Source of the DNA: Schoenoplectus triqueter
Taxonomy: Eukaryota > Streptophyta > Magnoliopsida > Poales > Cyperaceae
Assembly: GCA_964058805.1 (NCBI GenBank)
Contig: CAXKVV010000142.1
Span: 434,001-498,000 of the forward strand
Direction of reading: 5' to 3'
Length of the DNA stretch: 64,000 bases
The translations under genes and the position numbers were made by a program. Position 1 is the first letter of the stretch; each line of letters opens with the position of its first letter. The notes below the pieces were generated by a model that was not told the DNA's origin, did no database searches, and saw only the letters and a program-made list of their open reading frames with translations. Shown in pieces: positions 36,312-49,704 of the stretch.

Positions 36312-36754
36312 GAAAGCCAAATATATAAGACAAGACATTTCCTTTTCCACGGGATGTGTACATAATTTTGCTGCATAACTTATGATTGTCACGTATTTAA
36401 CTATTTTTTAACCCTTGTGATAAAATAAGCGTGAGGATACTGAATCTTAATATCAATTTCATATAAATTAATCAAAAAATTTAAAAATAATAAAAATTTA
36501 TAAATATATTCTCAAACTTATGATTTCATTGTGTTTCAGATTTTCTACAATTTGAATTTCATCCAATATTCATAAAAACTATTAAATTTAAATCGTTAAA
36601 AATTATTATATAATTTTGATGGTCTTTTGTAGAATTAAATTCAAACACAATAATTCATAAGCTTAAAAATATTTATAAAGTTTTTTCTATTTTAATTTTA
36701 TATGAATTATTTGAAGTTGACTGTCAATATTATCAAATGAATGGTTATCAAAGC

Positions 36755-37090
36755 AATATGTAGGATTTGGAAGTTGAACATCTAAGAGACTAAATAGTGC
36801 AAAAAAGTAAAGAATCTAAGTGAAACAGATATAAAATTATTTTGGAGGTTAATATTCAAGTTTAAAAACAGTGAAAGATAATTTATTTTAATTATCACAC
36901 AAATATAATAATTAAAAAAGAAAAAAAAAGATCAAGTAAAAACACAAGATGTAGAGGAGTTCGGCACACAACGCCTACGTTTTCAGGATTCTAGCCTCCA
37001 ACAATTGAGGTTGAGTCGATATACTAAAAATAAAATATCTTATACTTATAAAATTTGATCCTTTACACAAACAATTATACATCAAACAAT
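36755..37090 (-). mobile_element. Truncated LTR related to the copia-type element at 2515
   Basis: Shares blocks with 2515-2815 in the same order. These include AGATCAAGTAAAAACACAAG and AGGAGTTCGGCACAC, then CGCCTACGTTTTCAGGA and CCTCCAACAATTGAGGTTGA. It is more diverged than the paired LTRs are from each other and lacks the 20-bp array. Confidence 0.7.
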
Positions 37091-37795
37091 TATTCAAGTT
37101 TTTCTAGTCCGAAAAGGATATGAGGACGTACATCAAACAATTATACATGGAAAAAATATAATAAAAATCTTGTGCAGGTGTAAAATTAAATGTTTCTATA
37201 AAATGTTATACAAGGAAACGGAAGTATTTATGTCAGAGATTTTTGTTTTTTATATCTTGGTTTTGTACTATTCAACGACAGTCAAAATTTGAAGGCATCG
37301 CTACATTGTCGATGTTTTAATTTTTTTTTTTCGATATAGTTTCCCTCTCAACATCTATTTCTAATCAATTGATTCGTATTGTCTCGTTCTCATCTATTTC
37401 AATTCAAAAATGATGCAACTCCTCCAGATTTTATATTAAATTTTTTATTTAGGCTAGTCATGTCATTTTTTATCATAGATTTTATGGATTCAAAAATATT
37501 TATTTACATCAAATTTAATAAACATCTTATTTTTTACGAAATTTGTATTATTTTATAGTCATATTTTTAATATGTTATTCTCGAAAAACGAACCTCCAAA
37601 AATCACCACCGTGGAAAGAAAAATGAAAAATATTTGGGAGGACATTGAAGAACTATAAAGAAGAAAAAAAATAAGTGATAGTGTTGTTTTTCCTCCTTTT
37701 TTTTTTCTGAAATGAGATACGACTCATAAAAGTAGTGTAAATGCATTTTTGTACTCGCATCCATAAACGATGGAATTTAATGTATGTTTTATTAT

Positions 37796-38178
37796 AGGGG
37801 AGTGATCGCTTCACAATAGTTTATTTTTACATTATTTTGACATTTTTGATAACGAACTTTTAAATAATATTAAAAATATTTAAATAGAAAAAAGTGTATA
37901 GATTATTTTTGTATTTATAGACTGGTAGTGTTTCAAATTTAATTTAATTTTATTATCTTTTTGATAATTTATAAAAAAATATGAAATTAAAATCATTACA
38001 AATTATATAAAATTGATGGTCTTTCACGAACTATCAAATGATAATGAAACACAATCAATCAATAAGTAAAAGAACATATCTATAAACTTTTTTATTTTTA
38101 AGACTTTTTGATATTTGTTTAAAAATATATTGTCAAGATTGTCAAAATAGCCCTTATCAGCCGCATCTATTTCCTTTC
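37796..38178. mobile_element. Mutator-like MITE, related to 13402
   Basis: The left end AGGGGAGTGATC and right end ATTTCCTTTC are imperfectly inverted, with shared inner blocks (TTATTTTGACA and TGTCAAAATAGCCCTTATCA). The flanks TTTTATTAT (37787-37795) and TTTTATCAT (38179-38187) match at 8 of 9 bases, consistent with an aged 9-bp duplication. Confidence 0.65.
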
Positions 38179-38187
38179 TTTTATCAT

Positions 38188-40690
38188 GTGATTTTTCAAC
38201 TATGTTACTTACGTACTTCTTATATCCAGTCGTACAAATATCGGGTGCGGGACGGGTGCGTACTGAATACGCATGTGCAAATCTGATTATTTTAATTGGT
38301 TGACCGGGTAAGAGTTGGGTTTGATATGAGTTTTTAGAGGGTCGAATTTAAAAGGCTTGATTTTTAAGGGTTAAGTCCGGCCCTTAGAAATCCGGCTTTT
38401 ACCAAGCCCTCTGGGCTTTAAGGGCCGGATAAAAGTTGATATATATTGCTGATTAAATATTTTTAATATTAATTTTTATTTGTATAAAATTTAAAATTAT
38501 ATATTTTTTTGTTTGGGTATTTTGTTTAATTTTTGTGTTTTTCATAAAATTAGAGATCATGATATTCCTATTGAAATTTTTACGATCTATGCCAATTTGC
38601 TGACGGGTCAGGTTTCAGAAAAAAAAATAGCAAATTAACTAGACCGACAATACTTTCATCTTGTTTTTATAAAGCGCACTGCATTTAATTCTAATTATGT
38701 AAGATAAAAGTTGGTTTAAAATTTTATTTGTATTCATGCTCAGGAATAACAGCAGATGCGAATTTCTGTCAGTACAGCCAGAGCAAAAATTGAGGATAGT
38801 TTAATGGGAGTGGGCGAGTGCCAGTGGCATGGAGGTCTGAAATGAAAATTATAAATTATAAATTATAATAATAAAAAATGAAAATAGAGATATAATAAAG
38901 AGAAGTAGCAGGGGGCAGGAGATGAAAGGGACGATGGAAAGGCGACAGCAACAAAGACAAAAAGTATGACATCCCTCTCATGTGATTTTGAAGTTGGGAC
39001 CCCCACACCACCCACACAGGAAGACACCAAACCCCATTTACCAGTTTTCCTCTGTAAATTCTTGATATTTGCTTCTTCTTTTTTCCACTTCCTGGTACCT
39101 TGGTTTCTACTTTCTAGTTTCTACCACTACCATTTTGCATTTATTGATTGGCATGGGATGGCAGCAGTGTTGGATCTGAATTCTGATCCTGAATTAATTC
39201 AGAATTACTGATCCATTTTTATTTTCTTTGTGTGCGCTTTGAATTGTGCCTTCTCTCACACGCACACTCTGAACTTCGATGCAACATTTCGGAAATAAAA
39301 AATATGAAAAAGCTGCCAATCTCTCTCTCTCTCAGTCATGATTCTCACTCTGGAAAATTACAGGGAATAAATTGGAAATACTTTTATATTATAAACAAAA
39401 CAAGGCAACAGAAGAAGTGGTTATAACATAAAATCATGCCTTGTGAGAATTATATTGTGACATCAAATGATAATTAGTTCTCATATTGTGGGCCCAAGAG
39501 AACAGGAATTCTTGATTTCTACGACATACCAGCTAACTTCTTAATTATGACAGTTCTTATTACTTTTGAAGAAAATTAAAAAATTCTGATACTCTAATCA
39601 AATTGATATAAATGATAAATCACTTGGATGTTTTTTTAAAAAAATAAAATTTAGATTTTTTATGAAAACTAGAATCAATTTTTAATTTAAGGACAAAGAA
39701 TGTTCTACACCATGGACCAAGCTTATCTTAATAAAGGACTTCGGTGGAGACAATATATGCTTCCTTTTTCATACTTGGAGAAGTGATAATTTTTTTTTTA
39801 AAAAAGAAGGATTTTGAAATATAAGTTGAAGACAGGATCTATCTATCCAACTTTTTCTCCCGAGTTATTCGAATTTCAATTTATGAGAGCTTACGTTATA
39901 AGTCTTTTTTAATATTAAAATATGCAGGAAACTAATTTCATTCAAAAAAGAAGAAAAACTCTTTGAATCAAAATCAAAATACACAGAGTATCAAATAAAT
40001 CTAAATTAAGTCATCTACTAAAATAATCTAAATAATTTTATTTTCAATACATATAGAGAGACGAAATTTGAAGACGTCCAATTTTCTTTTTCAAATAACT
40101 AGCCGTGATGAATGTCATTTTATTTGTTAGTTTTTTATTAAATCATATGAATTATGAAATAAGCCACAGAATTTCAATTTTTAAATTAATATTTAAATTC
40201 AAAATAAAACTCTTCTTCTTCAATACCTCAAAATATAACACTTCAAATGACAAATTCTTTTTAAAATAAAAAAACGACGAAGGGATTAAAAATATTTTTT
40301 TTCACTCTTTCCGACCTACTAAAATTTTACATATATGTACTGATAATAGAATGGAATTTGATTGGTGTGATTATTTAAGAGCAACGTCAGTACCTCGGTG
40401 GTGAGATAAAAAATAAAAAAGGCGGATTAAAGAATGAGACGAAGTAGTTAATTAATATGGCACCTTTATTAAGAATACTTAATACCCAGATAATACCAAA
40501 TTAGTACAGTAGTCTCATGCTATCCGACGCAGTACCCAAAAAGGAACAAAACAAGCAGGATAACACCAAGCAACAATGTAACATCGCTTTTTATTCATTC
40601 ATTCATTCATTCGCGAGTTCACCTTATACCCATACATGATATCTTGATTAAATCTGCACAAACAATTTAAACAAATCGGAACAATTTATC
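38188..40690. other. Intergenic; short segments of gene-like composition, no gene resolved
   Basis: 38335-38420 holds GGGCTTTAAGGGCCGG-type motifs like a transposon arm. 38740-39450 is less AT-rich but shows no family match. An (ATTC)n run lies at 40592-40612. The kinase promoter is expected in the last part. Confidence 0.35.
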
Positions 40691-41228
40691 GACTCATCAT
40701 CGTCTTCGCTACCATACTCTCTTCTTTACTCTACTCATCAGTTCAGACTTTAAGAGCAGTGGCTATCTGGACTGAGGAAAAGAAAAGAAAAGAGAAATAA
40801 CTCTATTATTTCTTGAGCTAAAAGCATCTCTTTTGGTCTTCTGAAGTTTCTCCGGAGTTTTCTGTTTCCGTAAAATTACAATCAAGATCTCTTTCTTTGG
40901 GTTCTGACTTCTCACTTCTGAGTGGAAATTGGGGTTCCTTGTTGTTGGGGGGAGAGAGAGAGAGAGAGAGAGAAAGGTTTTGGTTGGGGGATTTGATATT
41001 TCCCACATTCTGGAGGAGACCCACAACGCTTGTTGGTAGGTGGGATTTATCAACAAGGCACGATCCTGAATTTTTGGGAGCTTTGGTCTGTAGTGGGTGC
41101 ATTGTCAAAATTTGGGTGAGAGATAGGTGGTGAAAAGGTGGCTATGACGAAGGAGGTACATTGAATTATCAAATTAAGCTCTTAATCTAGGAGGAGGGGA
41201 AAAAGAGAAGAGAGAAGAGAAACAGAGC
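40691..41228 (+). promoter_or_regulatory. 5' leader of the LRR receptor kinase, with GA repeat and upstream ATGs
   Basis: Gene-like composition directly before the kinase start. It holds a (GA)n run at 40951-40973 and two upstream reading frames: 40897-41133 (78 codons) and one of 6 codons at about 41144. The transcription start is not determined, so whether the frames are transcribed is an inference. Confidence 0.4.
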
Positions 41229-44200
41229 ATGAAAGGGGAAAAAAAAATGTTTTGTTGGGTTGTGGGTTTACTGGTCTGGGCATGCTGGGATGCCTCCTGT
41301 GCTTCCCTCTCCCCTTCCGGCATCAACTATGAAGGTCTGGTCTCTACTATTACTTCTTCTTTTTCATTTTTTTTAATACTTACTGGATTTAATGATGAAG
41401 GCTCCATCTCTTAGGAGTTGAGAGCTTCCAAAGAACTCATTTTTGTCGAAACAATTATCTTTTATTTTGAAAAAAATATATAGAAGAAACTTAATTGAAG
41501 TGGTAAACTAACGGCCTAACCTGTATGTTTGTATTCTGGGTGGAGTGACAGTGGTGGCACTGGTGGCAATAAAGACGGAACTGGAAGATCCGTATAATGT
41601 GTTGGATAATTGGGACATCAACTCAGTTGATCCCTGTAGCTGGCGCATGGTCACTTGTGATGCCGACGGCTTCGTCTCATCCTTGTCAGTATCGGTTTCT
41701 CATTTATTTTGTTGCAAATTTATCATTGTTGGTATGAATGAAGTGCTTGCTATTGAGTGTTGACTTGAGAAAAATTGATCTGGCAGGGGATTGCCTAGCC
41801 AAGGTTTGTCAGGAGCATTGTCATCTGGCATTGGCAATCTCACACGACTCCGATCTGTGTATGTTCATGTTATTTCTTTGTCTTGTATCTGTCTCTTTTC
41901 AATTTTTTTTTATAATTTTTGAAATGTATGCCACAGGGGTAATTTTATCTATTTGAAATCACAGGTTATTGCAGAATAATGCGATAGGCGGCAGCATCCC
42001 TACTGATATAGGAAGGCTAGAGATGCTTCAAACACTAGACCTCTCTAATAATCACTTCACTGGATCTATTCCTACCTCATTGGCAGATCTTACCGACCTC
42101 AATTACTTGTAGTTTCTCTTTTCTTCATCTTTTGGTTCAAGAACTTTTTATTTAATTTTTCATTCATATTACTCTTTGCGTCTAATGTCATTCTCTCTCT
42201 CTTTTTTGAAGGAGGTTGAATAATAACAGCTTGACAGGACCATTGCCAGATTCATTGTCGAATCTTGACGGCCTAACTCTACTGTATGTTTTCCCATTTT
42301 GTTTCCTAATCTTTTCAGATCAGTATACCTTTCAAAAGGATCTCCACGCCAGTACTTTTCTTCAAAGGCTATGCATCAGATATGTGCGGTCACTCTGTAT
42401 GAGTATTTTATCATTTAGTAAGTTGGTTGCTGATATAATTGGGTTGGTGTATTGTAGGGATCTTTCATTTAACAACTTAAGCGGGCCTATACCAAAGATA
42501 TCAGCAAGAACTTTTAAGTAAGTTTTTTTTTTTAACTAAGAATTAAGAAACTTATTTTCCTGAGGGCTTATTCAACAATCTATTCCTTAAATCAAGCTAG
42601 TCATTCCACGCTGATGGATTTTTGGCACCAGAGTGATCATCATAACCCTTCCATAATGTTCTGGCCCACATGTCAAAAATTATAATTTTGTTATATTCCC
42701 TCCATCTTACCGAAGTAAAAAAATACCATAGGATATTGAATAATTGGATATATAACTGATTTATTTATACTTTATACATGCAATTCACAGCATTGTTGGA
42801 AATCCCCTAATTTGTGGGTCTAAAGCTGGAAGTAATTGCTCTGCAGTATCTCTGGACCCGCTTTCCTATCCACCTGATGATCTAAATTGTACGTATGCTA
42901 CTTGCAGTAGTCCACTAATCTCTTGTATACATGTCATGTAACTTCATTTGTGATTCACTTAATGACATAGACTTTACATTGTCTCTCAGTGGAGCCACAG
43001 CCTGGTGGAACGAGAAACCGCCACATGGCAATTGCATTTGGTACCAGCACTGGTTCTGTTGCAATACTGCTGATTGCTGTTGGTCTGGTTCTATGGAGGA
43101 GGCATAAACACAACCAACAAGTTTTCTTTGATGTTAATGGTTGGGAAAGTTATTCTTTTATTTGATCTAATTGCTGCTTACTACAGCGAATTGTTTGTGC
43201 CAAAAACAAATATTTGATGTAAACAACTAAATTGACATTGGTTCAGATCAACATGACCCGGAGGTATGCTTGGGCCACCTAAAGAGGTACCCCCTCAAGG
43301 AGCTTCGCACTGCCACCAGCAACTTCAGCTCGAAGAACATATTAGGGGAAGGCGGTTATGGGATTGTGTACAGAGGGTGCTTGCGTGATGGCACTACAGT
43401 GGCTGTGAAGCGGCTCAAGGACTACAATGCTGCGGGAGGCGAAGTGCAGTTCCAAACTGAAGTCGAGATGATCAGCCTTGCTGTGCACCGTAATTTGCTG
43501 AGGCTTGTTGGCTTTTGCATAGCTGACAATGAACGCCTCCTTGTTTATCCTTACATGCCTAATGGGAGTGTTGCTTCTCAGCTCAGAGGTAAGCAGTGCA
43601 TATTCTCACATATATATAATACAACAAGTAAAAAAAAAATTTCCTTTTTTATTTTCTTGTTCTTTTCAGTATTTGTAATATTGACTCCCTGTGTGCTTCC
43701 CAGAACATGTAAATGGAAGACCTGCCTTAGATTGGTCGAAGCGGAGGCGAATAGCATTGGGCACTGCTAGAGGGCTGCTATACCTCCATGAGCAATGTGA
43801 CCCTAAGATTATCCACCGAGATGTGAAAGCGGCAAATGTACTTTTAGATGCTGATTTTGAGGCTGTGGTCGGCGACTTCGGTCTGGCAAAGTTGCTGGAC
43901 CACAGGGAGTCCCATGTGACCACTGCTGTGCGGGGTACTGTGGGGCATATTGCGCCTGAGTACCTCTCAACTGGGCAATCATCAGAAAAGACGGATGTTT
44001 TTGGATTTGGGATTCTGCTGCTGGAGTTGATTACAGGTCAGAAGGCCTTAGATTTTGGACGGTTGGCAAATCAAAAAGGAGCAGTGCTTGATTGTGTGAG
44101 TTAATAGTAATATATCAAATGATAATTTCTTTTTGTATGGTATGTTGAGCTGAAGGTCTGAAATAAATAGCAAGTAAACTAGATTTGTGTCTTGGCAGGT

Positions 44201-44528
44201 AAAGATGCTGCATCAAGAGAGCAAATTAGAAGCATTGGTTGACAGAGATCTAAAGTCGAACTATGACCACGTGGAGCTAGAAGAAATGGTTCAGGTTGCC
44301 CTTCTCTGCACCCAGTTCCTGCCTGCTCAACGGCCCAAGATGTCAGAGGTGGTGCGAATGCTAGAAGGGGATGGTCTCGCCGAGAAATGGGAGGCATCTC
44401 AGGATGCAAATGCAAAGTGCAAGTCTCAGTCTCAGGAGCTGATACCTCCTAAATACTTGCAAGTGGATTTCCCAGCTGATGATTCTTCTCTTGTTTTGGA
44501 AGCCATGGAGCTCTCCGGTCCGAGGTGA
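41229..44528 (+). CDS. LRR receptor-like kinase, subfamily II, close to Arabidopsis At5g45780
   Basis: Eleven exons: 41229-41334, 41552-41684, 41787-41858, 41965-42108, 42212-42283, 42458-42517, 42791-42888, 42990-43139, 43247-43588, 43704-44095 and 44199-44528. They sum to 1899 nt, or 632 residues, and every junction keeps frame. The 72 and 144-nt exons are the usual LRR-II pattern. Order of domains: signal peptide (1-25), LRR N-cap with [12 protein letters not shown], about five LRRs ([24 protein letters not shown]), membrane span near 241-264, then the kinase domain. Seen in the kinase are the P-loop [11 protein letters not shown] (312-322), VAVK Lys333, HRD at about 430-432, DFG at about 450-452 and APEYLS. 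It should be an active RD Ser/Thr kinase at the plasma membrane. It ends LSGPR, the hallmark of the SERK/NIK group. Ligand and pathway are unknown from sequence. Confidence 0.95.
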
Positions 44529-45464
44529 CAGCACTGCTTGTGATATCTCAGCGCAAATTGGTTAAATTCCGGTGTTTATATATAATCAAGAGGGTTGAGG
44601 CTGCCAAATCAGCATCCGCTAATAGGGTAGCATTATTCATTTGTATAGAAGCATGAGTAATGTATAATTACCTATATTCAGTAGCTTCAAATCCCATTAG
44701 GAAAAAAACAAAAATTAAATAGTGTTCATTTTTGTAGTGTATTCTTGTGTGTATTAGTCTGTTTTGGTTCACATGTTTTTGGTATTTCTTAATGAGTTTA
44801 TCCAATCAGGTAAGTTGTTCTAGTGCAATAATTGAGTGATTAACATCTATGTCATGTTGTCTGTAACAGGAGAAGAAATAACAAAACAATTTACCAGGTA
44901 AGTAATCGTTATATTAGCCATATCATTTCATATGGATCTGTAAATGAGATGGAGAGAAGAAGCATGGTCTCAGATGCTGATTTTACTGTATATATCTGTA
45001 CTGTCACTTGAATAGAGGCGCAAAAGTGCATTTGGTGTGTGTGGGGTGGGGTATAATGCTAATATGCATGCTTTAGTACAGTTGAGCCCTGCATTCAAGT
45101 CCAATACAACGCGTTCCAATCTGAAGCGGTTTGATTGGATCTAAATAAATGATAAATCAGATACCACAAGGTTCCTTACTATATCCACTATTTCCTACTA
45201 AAAAGTATGTACTAATCCTGGGATGAATAGAAGTGGAGAAAATCCAATCCATCACTTTTCCATTTCATTAATTAGCAATGTTTACATCATTTGATGCTGC
45301 ATTAATTGAAAGGGGGACAAAAAGGGGGCGAAGGTCAGGAGAAGTTGGAAATCTGAGGGGTTTTAAATAAACTATATAATATCAGTTTTTAGAGGACGAA
45401 GTAAAACTTTGGTTGAGTGGCGTGCGCAAAAAAAAATTCTAGAAAAAAATTATTTTTGTGGAAA
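44529..45464 (+). other. 3' UTR of the receptor kinase, then intergenic DNA
   Basis: The first 200 or so bases are the likely 3' UTR. No further gene. Confidence 0.4.
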
Positions 45465-46590
45465 ATTAAAATGATTGATCATTTTTTAATCAAATAAAAA
45501 GAAGATAACAATTTGGTCTCTAAGCCTATTTTTAGGGACCAAATTTTCATCTCGGTCCCTCAATTTTTTTTAAACAGATTTTTTTTTCTTTTAGAGAATA
45601 ACTTTTATCTTGACCCATCTAATTCTTTATAAACATATAAAAATATATTTTTAAAATCCATATGATATATATAAATGATTATGATAAATTATTATTTAAT
45701 TTTAAATTTGTATTATTATACATTGGTTCATAAAAAAAATATACTATATGTCCATTAACATTTTAATTAAGTATATCCTTGATTTTTTTTCTTTCATATT
45801 TCATGAAAACTAGTTTAGAAATTGAATAAGAAAAATAAATATTAAAAAAAATGGATATTGGATTTTGAAAAAAAAACAGATGTCTAATAATAAAATTATT
45901 AAACGAATATATTGGGAGAAAATTATGAAGAATTTTAAAAAAAATCAAATAATCTGATTGGAATAGCGCAATGGTTCTAAACTCTTGTCCATACATTCAA
46001 AATCCAACTTCCTACATATTTCATAATTCAAACCCAAATTTTAAATGTAGTGCTACTCAATTTCAAAATCTAATGGTTGTAATTTTTAAAATCCAAACTA
46101 TACTTAAGAGACCATCTAATTATGAACGTTTTTGAAATTGGAGCAGTTAAAAAATACTTAATTAAAGTGTTAATGAATATATAATATTTATTTTTCTTAT
46201 TCAACTTCCATTTTTTTCAAATTCCAACATCCATTTTGTTGGAACATTTATTTTCTTGTTCAATTTCTAAGTTAATCCCCGTCAAATATGATAGTAATAG
46301 AAAGCAAAGATATACTTAATTAAAATGTTAATGGATAATATAATATATATTTTATGAACAAACATATAATAGTATAAATTTTAAAAATTGAATAATAATT
46401 TATTAGAATCATTTATATATATCATAGATATTTAAAAATAAAAATCGGAGTGACTGAAATAAAGTTCGATCCCTGAGAAAAGTTTTTTTTCCAATTGGGG
46501 GATCGTGATAAAAAATCGGTTCCTAAAAAAAGTTTAGGGACCAATTTGTTATCTCGGTTCTTTCTATTTGATCGAAAAATTGAGCAATCA
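45465..46590. mobile_element. Long-TIR foldback element (Mutator-like), about 1.1 kb
   Basis: The left end (ATTGATCATTTTTTAATCAA, followed by TAACAATTTGGTCTCTAA) pairs over about 120 bases with the complement of the right end. The right end reads ATTGCTCAATTTTTCGATCA, then TAACAAATTGGTCCCTAA. The AT-rich interior has no transposase. No clean target duplication was found, so the class is an inference from TIR length and motif. Confidence 0.65.
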
Positions 46591-46599
46591 TGCTCAATG

Positions 46600-48411
46600 T
46601 TATAAAATACGGTTCATACGGCTACATATGCGTTGTGGATTGTCACCTACAACCAACCTAATATGCGGACCACATCTACATAGCCATACAATTTTCACCA
46701 CATAATATCTAGAAATATACAAATACAGACCTACATATATAGTTGTTGCTGTAGGGTTTTGGTATGCCCAAATCCCATTAATGCTCAAGCTGCGGAAAGA
46801 CTGTAGAACAAAAATTTTACTTCTACTTAAGTTAGGGATTAAAGTATGTCGGATAATTATCGAGAGATACAAACATTTAATCTTTTACAAAAGATGGTAA
46901 AATATTATTTTACTTCTAACTTAAGGTTAGGGTTAAAGTGGTATGTCGGATGATTATCGAGAGATACACACCTCTTTAAACCTTTATTGATCTACTCCAT
47001 GATTGATTTCTAAAACATTAATCTACTTAACAATTAAATAGATTAATATAAGATGTTATACCTCGCTTCCAAATTTCAATTGGAATGAAAATCGGCTTGT
47101 CTCGGAACACCAAACGTCTGATGCCTCTGTAGGTTATCCACCGGGACTGACCAGAGAGCGGCTTATTTCTTTGACCAGAAATAACATAAACCGCGGTTTC
47201 TCGCAAAAATACTATTCACCCAAGAAAAAGACGAAATAATACTATTCATGACTCATAGTAATTCTGTTTCACAAATGTGCAGAAATACCGCAACTTTCGT
47301 AAAAACACTATTCACCGATCCCGCGAATTCTAAAACAACCGTATACCGAGAGAGAGAAAGTAGAACTGATTTGGTGTAAGTTTCTCTCTCACCCTACCCC
47401 TCTATTTATAGAAAATATGAGATTGATAAATTACCAAAATACCCTCATGAATAGTAAGGAGGTTCCAATGTGAAAAGACCAAAATACCCTTAAAGTTCAT
47501 CCAATTTACCAAAATGCCATTGGGCTTTTTGGTCAAATTACCGAAATACCCTTGGGCTTTTGGAAAAATTACCAAAATACCCTTGGAGGTCGGCATGGGC
47601 CTTTTTGGGCTTTTCGGATTTTGGGCTTTTTTAATTTTGGGTTTTTTAGGCTTTTAATTATTAATTAAGGCTTTAATTATAAATGGGCTTTGGCCCATAA
47701 TTCAAATCCATAATTAACATTTAAAATCCAAATCAAATATATATAATTGTCATGTACAATTATATTTTTCTCGGTTGTTATTTCGGCGAATTTATACGAT
47801 GTGTCCAACACGTTATAAATTCAATCTGATTTTTGTTTCTTGTCATCTTTATGACATATATAATTAATTATAACCATCTTATTATTAATTATAAATAATT
47901 TATAATTAATCAATAAGATTCTCCGATTAACTCCTATACGGTGTGACCCGACAGGATCCATGTTATATTGGTAAATAGAGTTAAAATCGTTTTAACTTCT
48001 ATAATCATAGGAGACATCTGACAGAATGCACTATGACCATCCAATTACACAGATGATGTACTATACATTATCATGATCTAGTAAACTATTTACTTGTGTT
48101 TAATTCTTTTGTCTCATAGCTATCAGATCAGTTTCAATGTAGGTATGTGTTATCCTTGCAAACTTAATCTTTTCTTGATCCTGAGTAAATTATCAAATAT
48201 AATTACTCTTGTAATTATACTGCTAGCAGATAATCTTACTCTATCAAGGGGCCCAGTGATGCTATAAGAGTTGCACCATATTCGCAACATATTCGCTGCA
48301 CCATATTCGCTAGCAGATAATCTTACAAACTAACAGTTGCACCATATTCGTTGCAGAAGATCCTATAAAATCATCGTTTTGAAGAAATTATGCAAAATTA
48401 TACGATATGAG
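46600..48411. other. Probable LTR-like or transposon-derived block with several tandem repeats
   Basis: A 93-bp repeat occurs twice (starting at about 46819 and 46912, each containing AATTATCGAGAGATACA or a close variant). TGTTATACCTCGCTTCCAAA at about 47053 could be an LTR start, and a TATA-like CTCTATTTATAG lies at 47399-47410. Short repeats of TTGCACCATATTCGC occur near 48270-48350. No protein-coding signal. The exact element and ends are unresolved. Confidence 0.35.
47425..47592. repeat. Minisatellite, unit about 30 bp with ACCAAAATACCCTTGG
   Basis: Five copies of (TT)ACCAAAATACCCTTGG-type units with variable linkers near 47429, 47479, 47509, 47538 and 47570. On the minus strand the units give a repeating GILV peptide that is not a real gene. 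Confidence 0.85.
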
Positions 48412-49052
48412 TAGGGCTACAAACGAGTCGAGTTCGAGCGATCCGGGCTTAGCTCAAACTCGGCTCATGAAAATTCAAGTTGAGTCGGGCCGAGCTTGTA
48501 AAACGCTTCTAAAAAGTCTAGCTCAAGTTTGGCTCGTTACTATTCGAGCTGGCTCACAAGCCAATACATGTATATTGACTCGGTTTAACATTTATATTTA
48601 GTATATCTATAAACTGTAAATACGGTATATCTATAAAAATAATATATGAATTAGTACAAAATTGATATATCAACGATCTATATTTTCAATAAAATCCTGT
48701 ACTAATTTGAATGGATGAACCAACAAAAAAAAACTATCGTGTCAGATATATGAGCCGAGTCACGAGTGAGTATGAGAAGTTATTAAATTGTTGAGATGGT
48801 GAAATCATGAGAGATAATGGGAGATGAATTATCGGATTAGAGTTTAGCAGAAAAAATATATAAACTATTATTATTCGAGCCAAGTCGAGCTACGAGCTGA
48901 GCCAACCCCAACTCAAACTCAACTCATTTAACTATCGAGCCAGATTAACTCGAGCCAAATTAGCCCGAGTCAAATTAGCACAAGTTAAATTTGCTCAAAC
49001 TTGAGTCGAGCCTGAACTGACCCACGAGCTCGAGCTTTTTTGTGTAGTCCTA
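48412..49052. mobile_element. hAT-like non-autonomous element with CTCGAG-type arms, 641 bp
   Basis: The ends TAGGGCTACAAACGAG and TTTTTTGTGTAGTCCTA form imperfect terminal inverted repeats. The arms repeat GAGTCGAG, GCTCGAG and GAGCCAA motifs around an AT-rich core. The flanks GATATGAG and AATCTGAG agree at 6 of 8 bases, a decayed 8-bp duplication at best. No transposase. Confidence 0.7.
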
Positions 49053-49704
49053 AATCTGAGTATCAAAAAAAATTGGGTATCTCTCCACTGGGTCAAACTC
49101 TTTTTTTTTTAGTTATATACTAATATTTTATTATCAAAGTTGAAAGTTTACATAATCCATATATATACTACCGTATATAGATGTATTTGCGGCCACATCC
49201 GTTTATGCATTATGCAGGGTCCTTCTATATGCATATTCAAATTCACAATTTAAATATCATGCTAGCTTCTCAAAAAAAAAAATGCTCTCAAAATAAAATA
49301 AAAATGTGAGGTGCGTGCGCCTCTCGCCGAAAAGAAAAATGAAAGAAATGGATATTGATATTTGGGCCTATTCTTTTTAGGCTTTAAATAAGACATTAAG
49401 TAAATGAAATATTGGAATTAAGTGGGCCTTTCTCCTGAGTCTTGATTAAATAAAAAAAACTTCTTAATAGAAAAGTAGGCTTTAATCCTTATTCAACCGA
49501 AATGGAAAATTTCAAATGCTAGATAGACTAATTAAATTAGCAAAAAAAGCTAATGGGTGCCGATTTACGAATAAATAATTAATAATGATTAACTTGTCTA
49601 CTTTGGCAAAAAATATTCTCAAATAAATTCATAGTAAATGCTGAAAATAGATAAAATTAGAAAAGCATACTTGTATTTTTTAAGTGTCATTTAGTACTTT
49701 CATC

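Noticed and set aside
40763..41108. Minus-strand open frames across the kinase leader
   Set aside because: Generated by the GA/CT repeat. They show no domain and oppose a well-supported gene.
47402..47596. Minus-strand frame with repeating GILV peptide
   Set aside because: A product of the 30-bp minisatellite, with no other coding signal.
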